Origin: Verrucomicrobiota bacterium
Lineage (GTDB): Bacteria; Verrucomicrobiota; Verrucomicrobiia; Opitutales; Coraliomargaritaceae
Reading direction: 5' to 3'
DNA length: 50,018 bases
Assembly (NCBI GenBank): GCA_009908325.1
Contig: JAAAPI010000115.1
Coordinates: 1-50,018 of the forward strand
Below are positions 33,431-43,077 of the stretch, one piece after another. The translations under genes were made by a program, and so were the position numbers. Positions within the stretch are counted from its first letter, which is position 1; the number at the start of each line of letters is the position of its first letter. The notes beneath the pieces are model-generated. The model worked only from the letters and a program-made list of their open reading frames with translations, was not told where the DNA came from and did no database searches.

Positions 33431-34686
33431 ACGTGAGTGATCGTTCCAATTCTCAACCTCGTCTTATATTGCTCGGGATCAACTATCCACCCGAGGTCAC
33501 TGGTATCGCTCCCTACAACGCCATGCTCGCGGAGTGGCTCGCGGAAAACGGGTGGGACGTGGAGGTTGTCACCAGTTTCCCTTATTACCCGGCGTGGGAA
33601 AAATTACCAGAGGACGCGGGGAAACTCTACCGTCGTGATGTAATGAATGGCGTTACCGTCCATCGGGTTTGGCACTACGTGCCGAAGACGGTCACCGCTT
33701 TGAAGCGAATGGTGCACGAGGCATCCTTCATCGCTGCTGCCATGCTTCGGCTTTTTACCCTGCGAAAGGCGGATGTACTGTTTGTCGTTTCGCCGCCACT
33801 GCCACTTGGCGTGCCCGCGTCGGTTTATCGCTATCTGCGTGGCGTGCCGACTGTGTTTCACGTGCAGGATCTGCAACCCGACGCCGCCGTGGGGCTCGGC
33901 ATGCTGCGTCCCGGACTTCTGATAAAGCTACTTTACCGGTTGGAGGCGCTTGCCTATGGCAAAGCAAGCCGGGTATCCGGGATCAGCCCCGGCATGATCG
34001 ACGTATTTCGCAGAAAAGGCGTGGAAGATGCGAAGACCCTTTTCTTTCCGAATCCGGTGGAATTTCCCGATCCCGCCCAGATCCCGCTGGAGGGAAGCTT
34101 CCGCAAAGCTCATGGAATCCCGCCCGACGCGTTTCTGGTCAGTTATTCCGGAAACCTCGGAGTCAAGCAAGGTCTTGGGCAAATCATCGAGGCGGCTGCT
34201 TACTTACGGCATGAGTCGACGGTGCGGTTTGTTATCTGCGGAGATGGGGTCATGCGGCGCACGCTGAAGGAGGCAATCACGGAGCGCAATCTCACAAATG
34301 TGACAGTGCTTCCGCTGCAGCCGTTTTCTGTTTACCACTCACTTTTAGTCGACTCCAACCTTTGCCTGGTCACGCAGCAAGCGAACTCCGGTGCGGCTTT
34401 TTTACCCTCTAAACTGCTCAACATTTTGGCCTTCCAACGGCCGATTCTTGCCGTTGCCGACGATTCAAGCGCGGTCGCCACCCTTTGTCGAGAGGAAGGC
34501 TGTGGTTGGCTGGTTCCACCCGATGACACTGAGGCCTTTGCCAGAAAAATCAATCACGGAAGGAGTGACCGTGAAGGATTGCAGGCTGTAGCGGCTCGTG
34601 GCCACGCTTTTGTTGAGCGCTTTAAGTGTGTCTTCGTGCTAGAGCGTATAGAAGCGGAATTGCGGTTACTTCTCCAAAGAGGCTGA
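33427..34686 (+). CDS. WcaI-like GT4 glycosyltransferase
   Basis: The 419-residue protein matches the WcaI type of colanic acid fucosyl/glycosyltransferases: GINYPPEVTGIAPYNAMLA at the N-terminus, TSFPYYPAWEKL, VVSPPLPLGVPA, and VFHVQDLQPDAAVGLGML. The donor domain has SYSGNLGVKQGL and a less regular PSKLLNILAFQRPILAV region in place of the strict EX7E. The start overlaps the preceding stop. It closes the compact, fully coupled part of the cluster. Downstream base composition becomes visibly A+T-richer. Confidence 0.93.
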   Translation: MNVSDRSNSQPRLILLGINYPPEVTGIAPYNAMLAEWLAENGWDVEVVTSFPYYPAWEKLPEDAGKLYRRDVMNGVTVHRVWHYVPKTVTALKRMVHEASFIAAAMLRLFTLRKADVLFVVSPPLPLGVPASVYRYLRGVPTVFHVQDLQPDAAVGLGMLRPGLLIKLLYRLEALAYGKASRVSGISPGMIDVFRRKGVEDAKTLFFPNPVEFPDPAQIPLEGSFRKAHGIPPDAFLVSYSGNLGVKQGLGQIIEAAAYLRHESTVRFVICGDGVMRRTLKEAITERNLTNVTVLPLQPFSVYHSLLVDSNLCLVTQQANSGAAFLPSKLLNILAFQRPILAVADDSSAVATLCREEGCGWLVPPDDTEAFARKINHGRSDREGLQAVAARGHAFVERFKCVFVLERIEAELRLLLQRG

Positions 34687-34828
34687 TCATAACGCAGGCT
34701 GGATTTTAATTGCTGAAAAATGCTGTTCCTGGCATGCTAGCACCGGTACTAAATCCCTGTTATTCAACATTCAGTAGCTTAATTCTACTGCCTATCCTGA
34801 AAATCTAAAATTGTGCGAACATCTACAA

Positions 34829-35611
34829 ATGAAAGACAGCCTCAAACTTAATGCGAGAAGGGCACTGGCTGCTGCCAAATGGCCACGTATGGTTTTTTAT
34901 AGAGGGAAGTATCTATTTTTGCTCAGCCATATGCGGGCTCGTTCTTCTTTGCTTTCCCACATACTCGGGAGCAATCAGGAAATTTGTGGTTACAAGGAAG
35001 AGAATCGTTCGTATCCAAATAATCGATCACTTCTTTTTTTGAGGATGCGATTGATGGTCAACTCAGAAGAATACAAACTTACAAACGAGACAAATTATTT
35101 TATGGATAAAATCGTCCATAACAAATTTGAGATATCACCAAAGATACTTGAACGGGAGAATACTCGGGCGATACTACTGGTACGAGAGCCAGTCGGGACT
35201 TATCAAAGCATGATTCGACTGGCACGTCTTCGGAAAATCGATGCGTATGCCAATATTGATATTTTTGCGGATTCCTACGTTCAGCGCTTGGAAAAGCTGG
35301 TTGAGTATAGCGTAGAGATGAAGAAACGCGCTCTCTATGTCGACTCTGATTCCTTACTCGACAATATAGGGCCGACTCTAAAGAATATTTCGACGAACCT
35401 CAATTTAAGCATTCCTTTGAGTGATCAGTATCAACAATTCAAGGACACAGGTCGACCGTTCTCTGGCGACTCGTCGGAAAGTATAAAACGTGGGTGTATT
35501 TTTAAGCCAAAATACGATACAGAAAGCCATTCTGTGCCGGAGATTTGCCATGTCGCCTACGAGACGTGTGTCGCGGAGATAGAGAACAACTCGATAAAAA
35601 TTAATGCTTAG
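34829..35611 (+). CDS. Sulfotransferase-family protein 3
   Basis: The start is the ATG at 34829; a TTG at 34811 would add six residues. The ~260-residue protein shows a 5'-PSB-like loop SHMRARSSLLSHIL (about 33-46) after the strand YLFL, and a 3'-PB-like ILLVREPVGTYQSMI (about 114-128), with an acidic residue-rich C-terminus. It resembles the gene at 6130 (RTRSTLL, FRNPEDQ) more than that at 15075. The gene is clearly A+T-richer than the cluster to its left, with AAA/AAT/ATT-rich codon use, and is separated by ~140 bp, consistent with separate acquisition. Sulfation of the local glycan is inferred. Confidence 0.72.
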   Translation: MKDSLKLNARRALAAAKWPRMVFYRGKYLFLLSHMRARSSLLSHILGSNQEICGYKEENRSYPNNRSLLFLRMRLMVNSEEYKLTNETNYFMDKIVHNKFEISPKILERENTRAILLVREPVGTYQSMIRLARLRKIDAYANIDIFADSYVQRLEKLVEYSVEMKKRALYVDSDSLLDNIGPTLKNISTNLNLSIPLSDQYQQFKDTGRPFSGDSSESIKRGCIFKPKYDTESHSVPEICHVAYETCVAEIENNSIKINA

Positions 35612-35701
35612 CCCAAACTGAATGATCTTAATCAATCGATGCATAGGAATGATTTATTGTAGCCCAGGTGTTTCGAGGATCTCCGTTGTCAGCCTTCCAT
35701 T

Positions 35702-36760
35702 ATGAAACCAAGCTTCACAGTCTCGATGCTTATGGCCGTCCACAACGGTGATAGATACCTTCGAGAGGCATTGGACAGCCTGGCCGAACAGACCTGTAAA
35801 GATTTCCGACTTGTGGTAGTCGATGATTGTTCGACGGACCAAACGGCTGATATTCTTTTTGCGGAAAATCGGTTCGATATACTGCGTCTTCGAAATGAGG
35901 ACAATCTCGGGCTTACGAAATCTTTGAATGTAGGCTTGGCGCAGTGCGATTCTGATTGGATTATGCGGATGGATGCCGACGATATCTGCGTCCCGGATCG
36001 AGTGGCGGTGCAACGGTCATTTATTGAGCAGAACCCGGACGTTTCTCTGTTTTCCTCAGACATGGTGCTGATAGACGCGGATAACCGTCGAACTGGTACA
36101 TTTTGTTTTCCCTCTGAGGACGGAGGGATTCGTTTCGATTTTCTCTTTGCAAATCCCTTTGGTCACCCTGCTGCTTGTTTCCGTCGAGAAGCATTAATTA
36201 AAGCTGGGGGACGTTACGACGCAGGGTTTCGCACTTGTCAGGATTATGAGTTGTGGAGCCGATTGTTAGATCATGGGCGCGTAGCGAATCAACGTGAGAT
36301 GCTGATTCGCTACCGTCGGCATGAAGGAACAGTCAACGCACTAAATGGGGAAGAACAGGGGGTAATGATAGATAAGGTGCGTATCGCCTATGCCCGTAAA
36401 GTGGCAGAGGCGGTCGCTCGGGATGACGAAAGTGCGGTCGAGGCATTCGTTGCTTTAATGAGAGGTGCCTGCCCTGCGGGGGCGGAAGGACTTAAAACTG
36501 CGCGGGCGGGCTTTGAAGTTTTTAAGACTCTCGCAAATAGATGGCGTGTCTTGCCTGATTCCCGTCAATTCTGCAGGCGGTGGAAGTTAATTTGCCGTTC
36601 GCAGGTGGAATGGAATAAAATGTGCCGGATGCGAGCGGTTAATTGGATGGGTAGTAAAAATTTTATCTGGACTTGGGCAAGTGAAAGGTGGGGGGCAGAA
36701 CGATTAAATCGCTGTTCGATTGGCTGGCCCTTTCGTGGCGATGAACCCATCAAAAGTTAA
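35702..36760 (+). CDS. GT2 family glycosyltransferase
   Basis: This 352-residue GT-A enzyme has SMLMAVHNGDRYLREALDS, VVDDCSTDQT, NLGLTKSLNVGLA, the metal-binding RMDADDICVPDRV, HPAACFRREALI, and TCQDYELWSRLLDHG with RYRRHEGTVN. It is paralogous to the gene at 9442. A basic, Trp-rich C-terminal tail follows. Its TAA stop overlaps the stop of the convergent minus-strand gene within the four bases TTAA (36757-36760). Confidence 0.92.
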   Translation: MKPSFTVSMLMAVHNGDRYLREALDSLAEQTCKDFRLVVVDDCSTDQTADILFAENRFDILRLRNEDNLGLTKSLNVGLAQCDSDWIMRMDADDICVPDRVAVQRSFIEQNPDVSLFSSDMVLIDADNRRTGTFCFPSEDGGIRFDFLFANPFGHPAACFRREALIKAGGRYDAGFRTCQDYELWSRLLDHGRVANQREMLIRYRRHEGTVNALNGEEQGVMIDKVRIAYARKVAEAVARDDESAVEAFVALMRGACPAGAEGLKTARAGFEVFKTLANRWRVLPDSRQFCRRWKLICRSQVEWNKMCRMRAVNWMGSKNFIWTWASERWGAERLNRCSIGWPFRGDEPIKS

Positions 36761-37614
36761 TTTTGCTTATTCAAAATATAGTTCAATACGGTTCCTCTGT
36801 CGTATGCAGCGTCTTGAATTCTCCATGTTAATTTATATAAGGGCGCGGCTAATATGTCTAACTGTTCTTTTATTGAGTCATCCATGAGATTGGAAAGCCC
36901 AATGCGTTGTGCCTTGTGCGGTATATCGGCGCTTAGTTTCATGGTTCGGTTCCAGGCTTCATAGCAGGCTTTGTCGGTATTTAAAATTTGGGAGAATAGA
37001 TAATGAAACCAATAGTATGGGCAGAACCGTGCCCATTTCGTGAGATTAAATAACAGGGTAAATTCTTGTGAATCGCAGGGGATGTGCTGCATTCGACTTT
37101 GTATTTTTGAGTTAATCCAACGACCGATGGCGTTGTCTTGGTTGGAAAATCGACGAGCGGTCCAGTAGTGGTTAACTTCCTCGCAGTATTTATTTGTCAG
37201 GTAGCAATCGCTGGCGGACGCAAGGAACCAGCTAGCGATTGGGCGATCAATTCCGGGTCGGTCAAATGCGAAGAACCCGTCTTGTAAGTAGCTATAAATC
37301 CAATCATCCAGTGGTTTAAGGCATAAGCAGGTCGCGTCGACCCATACCCCCCCATACTTATTCAAAAGGTTGATCCGGACGATGTCGGAGAAGGCTTGTT
37401 TAGAAATGAGGTCGCTGTTCTTTTTTGTAATATCGTTTAAATCGAGATATTCTGAGACATTCTTCTCATCGAGTACAATGAGCTGCCAAGATAGATTTTT
37501 TTCCTCCCACGACTTTAGGCACCTTTGGACGATATAGGGAGCGTTCAAAACTCCCTGGAGCCACATGGCCCATATGACTTTACAATTGACCGGCTTGATG
37601 GGTTTCTTCATCAT
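36757..37614 (-). CDS. GT32-type capsular polysaccharide synthesis protein
   Basis: The 285-residue protein has the layout of the Caps_synth / GT32 group (GlcNAc- or mannosyl-type transferases with a DxD-containing fold): IWAMWLQGVLNAPYIVQRCL, LIVLDEKNVSEYL, FSDIVRINLLNKYGGVWVDA (the R...L..YGGVW.D donor/metal motif) and a large mostly helical C-terminal half. The ATG at 37614 is followed by a second Met. It is on the opposite strand to the main cluster and A+T-rich, so probably a separate transcription unit. Confidence 0.85.
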   Translation of the reverse strand: MMKKPIKPVNCKVIWAMWLQGVLNAPYIVQRCLKSWEEKNLSWQLIVLDEKNVSEYLDLNDITKKNSDLISKQAFSDIVRINLLNKYGGVWVDATCLCLKPLDDWIYSYLQDGFFAFDRPGIDRPIASWFLASASDCYLTNKYCEEVNHYWTARRFSNQDNAIGRWINSKIQSRMQHIPCDSQEFTLLFNLTKWARFCPYYWFHYLFSQILNTDKACYEAWNRTMKLSADIPHKAQRIGLSNLMDDSIKEQLDILAAPLYKLTWRIQDAAYDRGTVLNYILNKQN

Positions 37615-37719
37615 GTTTGATTGGCAGGAGAAAGCGTGGTCAACCGATGTTTGAGTTCAAACTTTCTGTGGAAGATAGTCCTACGGTGCAATCGGTTGCC
37701 GCGAGATTTTATCATTCGG

Positions 37720-38685
37720 TCAAGTGTTGCCATTATACGCTTCGAAAACATCGTCATCGATCAATCCATGGCGATACAAAGCCGAGATCGCCGCATAGTC
37801 GGTCGGGCTATAAAACTGCCGCAGGTTTCTACGGGCCTTTTGCGAAAGTGTGTCGGGAAGTAACGGTGCCCCGGTCCGTTCGCGAGATGGTGTGAAGGAG
37901 GGCAATTCGGGCCAGCCTAGCGTGTCGAGCAGTCTGGCGAAATCCGAATCCATCTTTTCGACACACCCGACCATAATGATTCGCCGATGGAAAACCCTGA
38001 CCCAGCGACCATTGTCGAGATACCAGCCGATACCCTTGTAAATATGCTCCTCGGGTCGCTTCATGAGCTGGCGGGCTTCGAATGCCCGCGACCGATCCGA
38101 ACTTGACAGCGATTCAGCAAGCTCGTTTGCCGAGGAGAATTTGAAGATTAGTGCATCGTAGGCGGGTCCAAAGGTGTATCCCTTCAGCATCCGATTGCGT
38201 ATCCTTTCCGGTGCCGGACAGTTACTTAAGTTCAAGCCATCCGGATCGAGACCGGAGTAGTCGAATGCGAGGATGGTTTTCGCGTGATTAAAAGCCGACA
38301 CAAAACGGTTGAGCGGATTTCTAATCCACAGGAAATAATACACTCGCTCTTGAATTGTCGGCCGCGACAAATGATACTCGTCGATATCGATGCCGGCATC
38401 GATAAAGTGTTTCATTAGCGAGGTTCCGGCGCATTCGCCGATGTGGATGAACTTAATATTGGTGGCGCGGTATTGTATCGGAAACTCTTGAAGCCACTTC
38501 TTCTTCATGCGATTAACTTCGGGCACACGAGTCAGGGTAGGGGGCACGTTTATTTCAGATGCCTTGGCGTGGGTCATGAGAGACAATCGTCGCTGACAGT
38601 CGGTAAGCATTTCTTTGGTTTTTGCCTTCAAATCAGGGGATTTTGAAGAGATTTTGAACATTATCGTTCTTGCGTTTTCCGACAT
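37720..38685 (-). CDS. Sulfotransferase-family protein 4
   Basis: The 321-residue protein has a divergent PSB loop IHIGECAGTSLMKHF (about 80-94; the common form is HIPKTGGTS) and a matching 3'-PB motif FLWIRNPLNRFVSAFNH (about 118-134), the spacing expected of Sulfotransfer_2-type enzymes. The Lys of the canonical KTGG loop, which contacts the phosphosulfate, is replaced (ECAG). Activity is therefore less certain, although Arg and Ser of the 3'-PB motif are kept. It lies 105 bp upstream (minus strand) of the GT32 gene, possibly in one unit. Confidence 0.72.
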   Translation of the reverse strand: MSENARTIMFKISSKSPDLKAKTKEMLTDCQRRLSLMTHAKASEINVPPTLTRVPEVNRMKKKWLQEFPIQYRATNIKFIHIGECAGTSLMKHFIDAGIDIDEYHLSRPTIQERVYYFLWIRNPLNRFVSAFNHAKTILAFDYSGLDPDGLNLSNCPAPERIRNRMLKGYTFGPAYDALIFKFSSANELAESLSSSDRSRAFEARQLMKRPEEHIYKGIGWYLDNGRWVRVFHRRIIMVGCVEKMDSDFARLLDTLGWPELPSFTPSRERTGAPLLPDTLSQKARRNLRQFYSPTDYAAISALYRHGLIDDDVFEAYNGNT

Positions 38686-38717
38686 GGACTAATTTTTGAC
38701 GCATTAGGGCTCTGGGC

Positions 38718-38753
38718 ACAAAAAAGCCACAGCGAAATTGCTGTGGCTTTTCG
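38718..38753 (-). terminator. Rho-independent terminator of the PEP-CTERM gene
   Basis: On the minus strand a perfect stem GCCACAGC/GCTGTGGC, extended by A/T pairs (arms 38722-38733 and 38740-38751) with a six-base loop, is followed by a run of T (TTTTTTG). It begins about 25 bp after the stop of the PEP-CTERM gene. Read on the plus strand the T-run is shorter, so the minus-strand direction is favoured, although it may act weakly both ways. Confidence 0.85.
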
Positions 38754-38774
38754 AAAAGTTTTTAGATTACCGAA

Positions 38775-39521
38775 TTACTTAGTGCGACGGCGGGTAACAA
38801 TGAAGCCTAACACGGATAAGCCAACGAGCAATGCATAAGCTGAGGGCTCCGGAACGATGGAACCAGTGAAGTCAAACTGAAACTCCCGTGGCGAACCAGA
38901 GTCGGTGCCTTCAAGTGTAACGCCGAACGCCGAAATGTTTGCAATGCTGTTAAAGTTAGCGACGGCGACCGGGTTGGTTTTGGTCACATTCTCGCCCACC
39001 GCATTGGTCACCGCAAACTGGCCGCCTGAAGAGTCTAAGGACAGGTCGGTTGGTGAAAGAAAAGCGACACTATCAAAATCAGTCTGACTCACCGTTACCT
39101 TCTCAACAAGATCGATATCGGCAATTTGCACAACGAAACTGTCGAGCAGTAGAGGGTTGGTGAAAGTGTTATCATCAAAAAAGCTGAATGTGTAGGACGC
39201 TTCATAAGGGCTGTCGCCGCCAACCGAGATTCCAACGTTGTCGGGATTACCCTGCCCATCATCAATTCGATGGTTGGTGAGCGTTGTGGAAAAACTGTTG
39301 AGTTCTACCCGCAGGTAGCCAGTCGACGAACTGGATGTAACTGTATCGAAGAGGTCGAGCTGGTAGTCGGCGGTGGCACCGCCAACAGGCGCAACATTGC
39401 TTGCGGTGCTTGTATCACCCACGGCTGTTATGACGTTGTCGACCGTTATTTCTATGACCGCCATGGCGGTTGAGGAAGAAGCAGCGACGGCTGCGAGTGT
39501 GAATAGAGACTTTTTCATCAT
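38775..39521 (-). CDS. PEP-CTERM domain secreted protein
   Basis: The 248-residue protein has an N-terminal signal peptide (MMKKSLFTLAAVAASSSTAMA, cleavage after AMA). A beta-rich, Ser/Thr- and Asp-rich low-Lys body follows, and then the C-terminal sorting signal: VPEPSAYALL, a hydrophobic helix and the basic end TRRRTK. Exosortases (EpsH/XrtA family) cleave such signals, and PEP-CTERM proteins are generally found in genomes that make EPS and are thought to be part of the extracellular matrix. The function of the body is not recognised. It is flanked by its own promoter and terminator, so it is a single-gene unit. No exosortase gene is in the window. Confidence 0.9.
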   Translation of the reverse strand: MMKKSLFTLAAVAASSSTAMAVIEITVDNVITAVGDTSTASNVAPVGGATADYQLDLFDTVTSSSSTGYLRVELNSFSTTLTNHRIDDGQGNPDNVGISVGGDSPYEASYTFSFFDDNTFTNPLLLDSFVVQIADIDLVEKVTVSQTDFDSVAFLSPTDLSLDSSGGQFAVTNAVGENVTKTNPVAVANFNSIANISAFGVTLEGTDSGSPREFQFDFTGSIVPEPSAYALLVGLSVLGFIVTRRRTK

Positions 39522-39871
39522 TTTTTAGTTTAAGTTAGGTGTTGGATATGAGTTTTGAGTGGTGTCTACTGTAAAGATAAATAAAGCTGTAATGATGTTA
39601 AAGCTGACTGCCTATCGGGCGTCAAGGTTTTTTTTTGAGTTTTTCTGTTTTTTTTAATCTTTTTTTAACGGTAGTCGCATGAAGCTGACGTCAGATAGGA
39701 TCTGGAGTTCCTAATGGTTTCGATACAGCAAAAGATGCGCCAAGTTGAGACATTGAAAAAAATATACGCAAAACTCTAAAAAGAGATACATGCCTGATAC
39801 AGCAACCGGTGATCATTTGTCGTTCGAGCGGCCCGTCTCTATGCTGTCAATTTTTCAAGGGGGGTATCCGC
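39522..39871. other. 350-bp intergenic region between PEP-CTERM gene and O-antigen ligase-like gene
   Basis: This A+T-rich region has no reading frame I would support. It contains the promoter described separately, a T-rich tract at about 39629-39668 (three runs of 8-9 T), and a direct repeat GATACAGCAA at 39722-39731 and 39796-39805. Both flanking genes are on the minus strand, so the left part is the PEP-CTERM leader and the right part the 3' region of the ligase-like operon. No hairpin terminator for the operon was clearly seen. Confidence 0.5.
39597..39625 (-). promoter_or_regulatory. Predicted sigma70-type promoter of the PEP-CTERM gene
   Basis: On the minus strand TTGACG (39625-39620) is followed by a 17-base spacer and TTTAAC (39602-39597), matching 5/6 and 4/6 of the -35 and -10 consensus. 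The predicted transcript would start near 39590 and give an A-rich leader of about 70 nt without a clear Shine-Dalgarno sequence before ATGATG. An A-rich tract on the same strand lies just upstream of the -35 and could act as an UP element. No sigma54 site as described for some PEP-CTERM genes was seen. Confidence 0.55.
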
Positions 39872-41353
39872 TCAAGGGTTTGATCGCTTGATGTGTGTCG
39901 GGTCGGCCAGGATCAAAGCACCGCCTACCATGGCAGTCGCCAAAACGCCCGCGCTTTGCAACGGAAAATCAACCTGCGCGTGGACAACGCAAGAGCCGAC
40001 GCCCAGCCAGGCTGTGAACGCGATCCAATCGCGCCGCGTCCATGAACCACGGTCGTCCAGACGCCTCCAAAAGGCGAGCGCCCCCGTCCAAAGGATAAAA
40101 AGCCAGAGTGCGATCCATCCACCGCCGCCGATCCAGCCCCACTCGACGAGATTGTGGAGGAAATCGTTGTACGCAAACTGGATGTGGAGGTAGAAGCTCA
40201 GCAAAGCAAGATCTTCGGTATAGGCGGGATAGATCGCTTTCCACGCACGCGGTCCAGCCCCAAAAAGACCTGCGTCGGGCAGCATGGAAGCACCGGTCGC
40301 CCACGCCAGACGCCGCGTAAACTCCGGTGAATTGGCCCGCGGGTCTTTCGAAGGTAGCATGAGATCGCCCCGGTCGACGAACGGGGCCTTTGGACCTGCA
40401 ACGGGTCCCGAAGCGGATACGCCGCCCCAGTCTCGCAAGGTCGGTTGCAGGACGGTGAATCCAAAAAATACGACAAGCAGGGAGCCCGCAGCAATCAGTC
40501 CGGCAGATGCCTGTCTTTTTCCGTAGTGCTGGCAGGTGCGCGTCCAAAACCCGCAAAAACCCCGCTGTTTCGATTCCGCCCAAGCCAACAGCAGAGTTCC
40601 CAACAATGCCAGAGAAAGCCCTCGCGCGGCCACTGTCGGGAGCGTCCAGACCGCCAGAAAAGCCAGAGTCGACAGCGAGGCGGCAAGTCCGCGTCCGACC
40701 ATGCCTGCTGTGCGGTAACCGCCCCGACCGGGCGCAACCGCCAGAGCAAACCCCATTGGCCAGACGAGATTCAGATAGGCACCAGCGAAGCTGTAGTGAA
40801 AAAAACCACCAAAGGGTTGCCCGGGCAATTCGGTGCTATCTTGAAACATCCAACCCACGGCACCACCCGCCAGCAGGCCGGCAATGGCCATGCCGCCAAC
40901 CCCGATAAGCAGGAGAATGGCAACTAGTCGCATCCAGTTGCGATGCCGACGGAGAATATCCGTGCCAGCTGCGAATCCCAGGAGGCAGAGTGCACATGCG
41001 ATCAACCAAGACCGTCCTGATTCGGCGATCCAGGCCCCGGGCCAGCGTTCCGCCACGGCGATCTGGTGCTCTAGAATGAAAGGGTTGTCAGGGAGTGTGC
41101 CGCCTCCGAGACCGATGAAGCCGGACACCATGATCGCGGCGAAACAGGGGTACCACCAAAGGGGTATTTGCGGTAATCTTCTGTTAAAAACAAGGCCGAC
41201 CAACCAAACGCTCACACCGAGGCCGATGGTCAAAGCGATTAACGCGGCCGCCGAGCTATGGTTTCCCCCTTGAGCCCAGGGAACGAAGGCTGCCCCGAAA
41301 AAGAGCGGCGAGGCCGCCAGTAAATCCCAGCTTGGACGCTCAGGGATCTTCAT
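39872..41353 (-). CDS. O-antigen ligase/polymerase family membrane protein
   Basis: This 493-residue protein has about 11-12 hydrophobic helices and the large periplasmic loop typical of the Wzy_C/WaaL family (about 300-390: TRRLAWATGASMLPDAGLFG, GPRAWKAIYPAYTEDLA, YAHIQFAYNDFL-like HIQFAYNDFLHNLVEWG). The H..YND.LHNLVEWG signature and a later VHAQVDFPLQ are diagnostic for this family. It starts 8 bp downstream of the ACP gene, with which it and the ketoacyl synthase probably form one operon. It may ligate glycan to a lipid or polymerise repeats. It is not closely similar to the polymerase-like protein at 28328. Confidence 0.88.
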   Translation of the reverse strand: MKIPERPSWDLLAASPLFFGAAFVPWAQGGNHSSAAALIALTIGLGVSVWLVGLVFNRRLPQIPLWWYPCFAAIMVSGFIGLGGGTLPDNPFILEHQIAVAERWPGAWIAESGRSWLIACALCLLGFAAGTDILRRHRNWMRLVAILLLIGVGGMAIAGLLAGGAVGWMFQDSTELPGQPFGGFFHYSFAGAYLNLVWPMGFALAVAPGRGGYRTAGMVGRGLAASLSTLAFLAVWTLPTVAARGLSLALLGTLLLAWAESKQRGFCGFWTRTCQHYGKRQASAGLIAAGSLLVVFFGFTVLQPTLRDWGGVSASGPVAGPKAPFVDRGDLMLPSKDPRANSPEFTRRLAWATGASMLPDAGLFGAGPRAWKAIYPAYTEDLALLSFYLHIQFAYNDFLHNLVEWGWIGGGGWIALWLFILWTGALAFWRRLDDRGSWTRRDWIAFTAWLGVGSCVVHAQVDFPLQSAGVLATAMVGGALILADPTHIKRSNP

Positions 41354-41361
41354 TTGCCAAG

Positions 41362-41613
41362 CTACTTGGCGTTGAACTTTGGCGTCAAATATTCCGCGCA
41401 GCTATCCAACGATGCCAATTTCGGGTAGTCCTCTTCGGGGACTTCGATGCCGTGCTGTTTGCGGAGCTCCATGACGATGTCGAGGAAGTCCATGGAGTCC
41501 AAATCCATTTGGTCGCGCAGATTCACCTCGGGCTTGAGGTCGCTCGTGTCCTCGTCGGGCGCGATTTCGTTGATAATGTCGATAACGATTTGTTTTACTT
41601 GGTCTTCGGTCAT
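41362..41613 (-). CDS. Acyl carrier protein
   Basis: The start is the ATG at 41613 (MTEDQVKQIVIDI); frames running further upstream cross a low-complexity tandem repeat. The 83-residue acidic helical protein has the 4'-phosphopantetheine attachment motif DLDSMDF with Ser40. It is not linked to fabD or fabG genes, so it is probably a dedicated ACP rather than the housekeeping AcpP. It is sandwiched between a ketoacyl-ACP synthase and an O-antigen ligase-like gene on the same strand. Confidence 0.93.
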   Translation of the reverse strand: MTEDQVKQIVIDIINEIAPDEDTSDLKPEVNLRDQMDLDSMDFLDIVMELRKQHGIEVPEEDYPKLASLDSCAEYLTPKFNAK

Positions 41614-41628
41614 GGTTTTTCGAGATGC

Positions 41629-41699
41629 GAGATTGGAGATGTGGGATGCGGGATATATGGGATGCGGGATATGGGATGCGAGATCTGGGATCTGGGACA
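41629..41699. repeat. Degenerate short tandem repeat (GGGATGCGGGATAT-like)
   Basis: About 70 bp consists of imperfect copies of a 7-15 nt unit built on GAGATGCGA / GGGATGCGG / GGATATGG, repeated about six times with point changes. It occupies the region between the ketoacyl synthase stop and the ACP start, within the likely operon. It is low in complexity and purine-rich on the plus strand, and shows no coding character despite being open in one frame. Confidence 0.8.
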
Positions 41700-41741
41700 A
41701 AGTTCGGCGAAGCTTGTAGAGCGGAGACGGATGCGGGCGTT

Positions 41742-42980
<1,239 letters not shown>

Positions 42981-43077
42981 GTTTAAAGCGTGAAGGGATA
43001 CCACGTTTCGGAGTCGAACTGTCAATAGTGTAAAGCGTCATGCTTTGGGGCAACTCTGGAGTGAAGATTCGGGTCGG

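Noticed and set aside
39629..39668. T-rich tracts as an intrinsic terminator or CRISPR-like repeat
   Set aside because: There are runs of T without a preceding G+C-rich stem on the plus strand, and no spacer-repeat periodicity.
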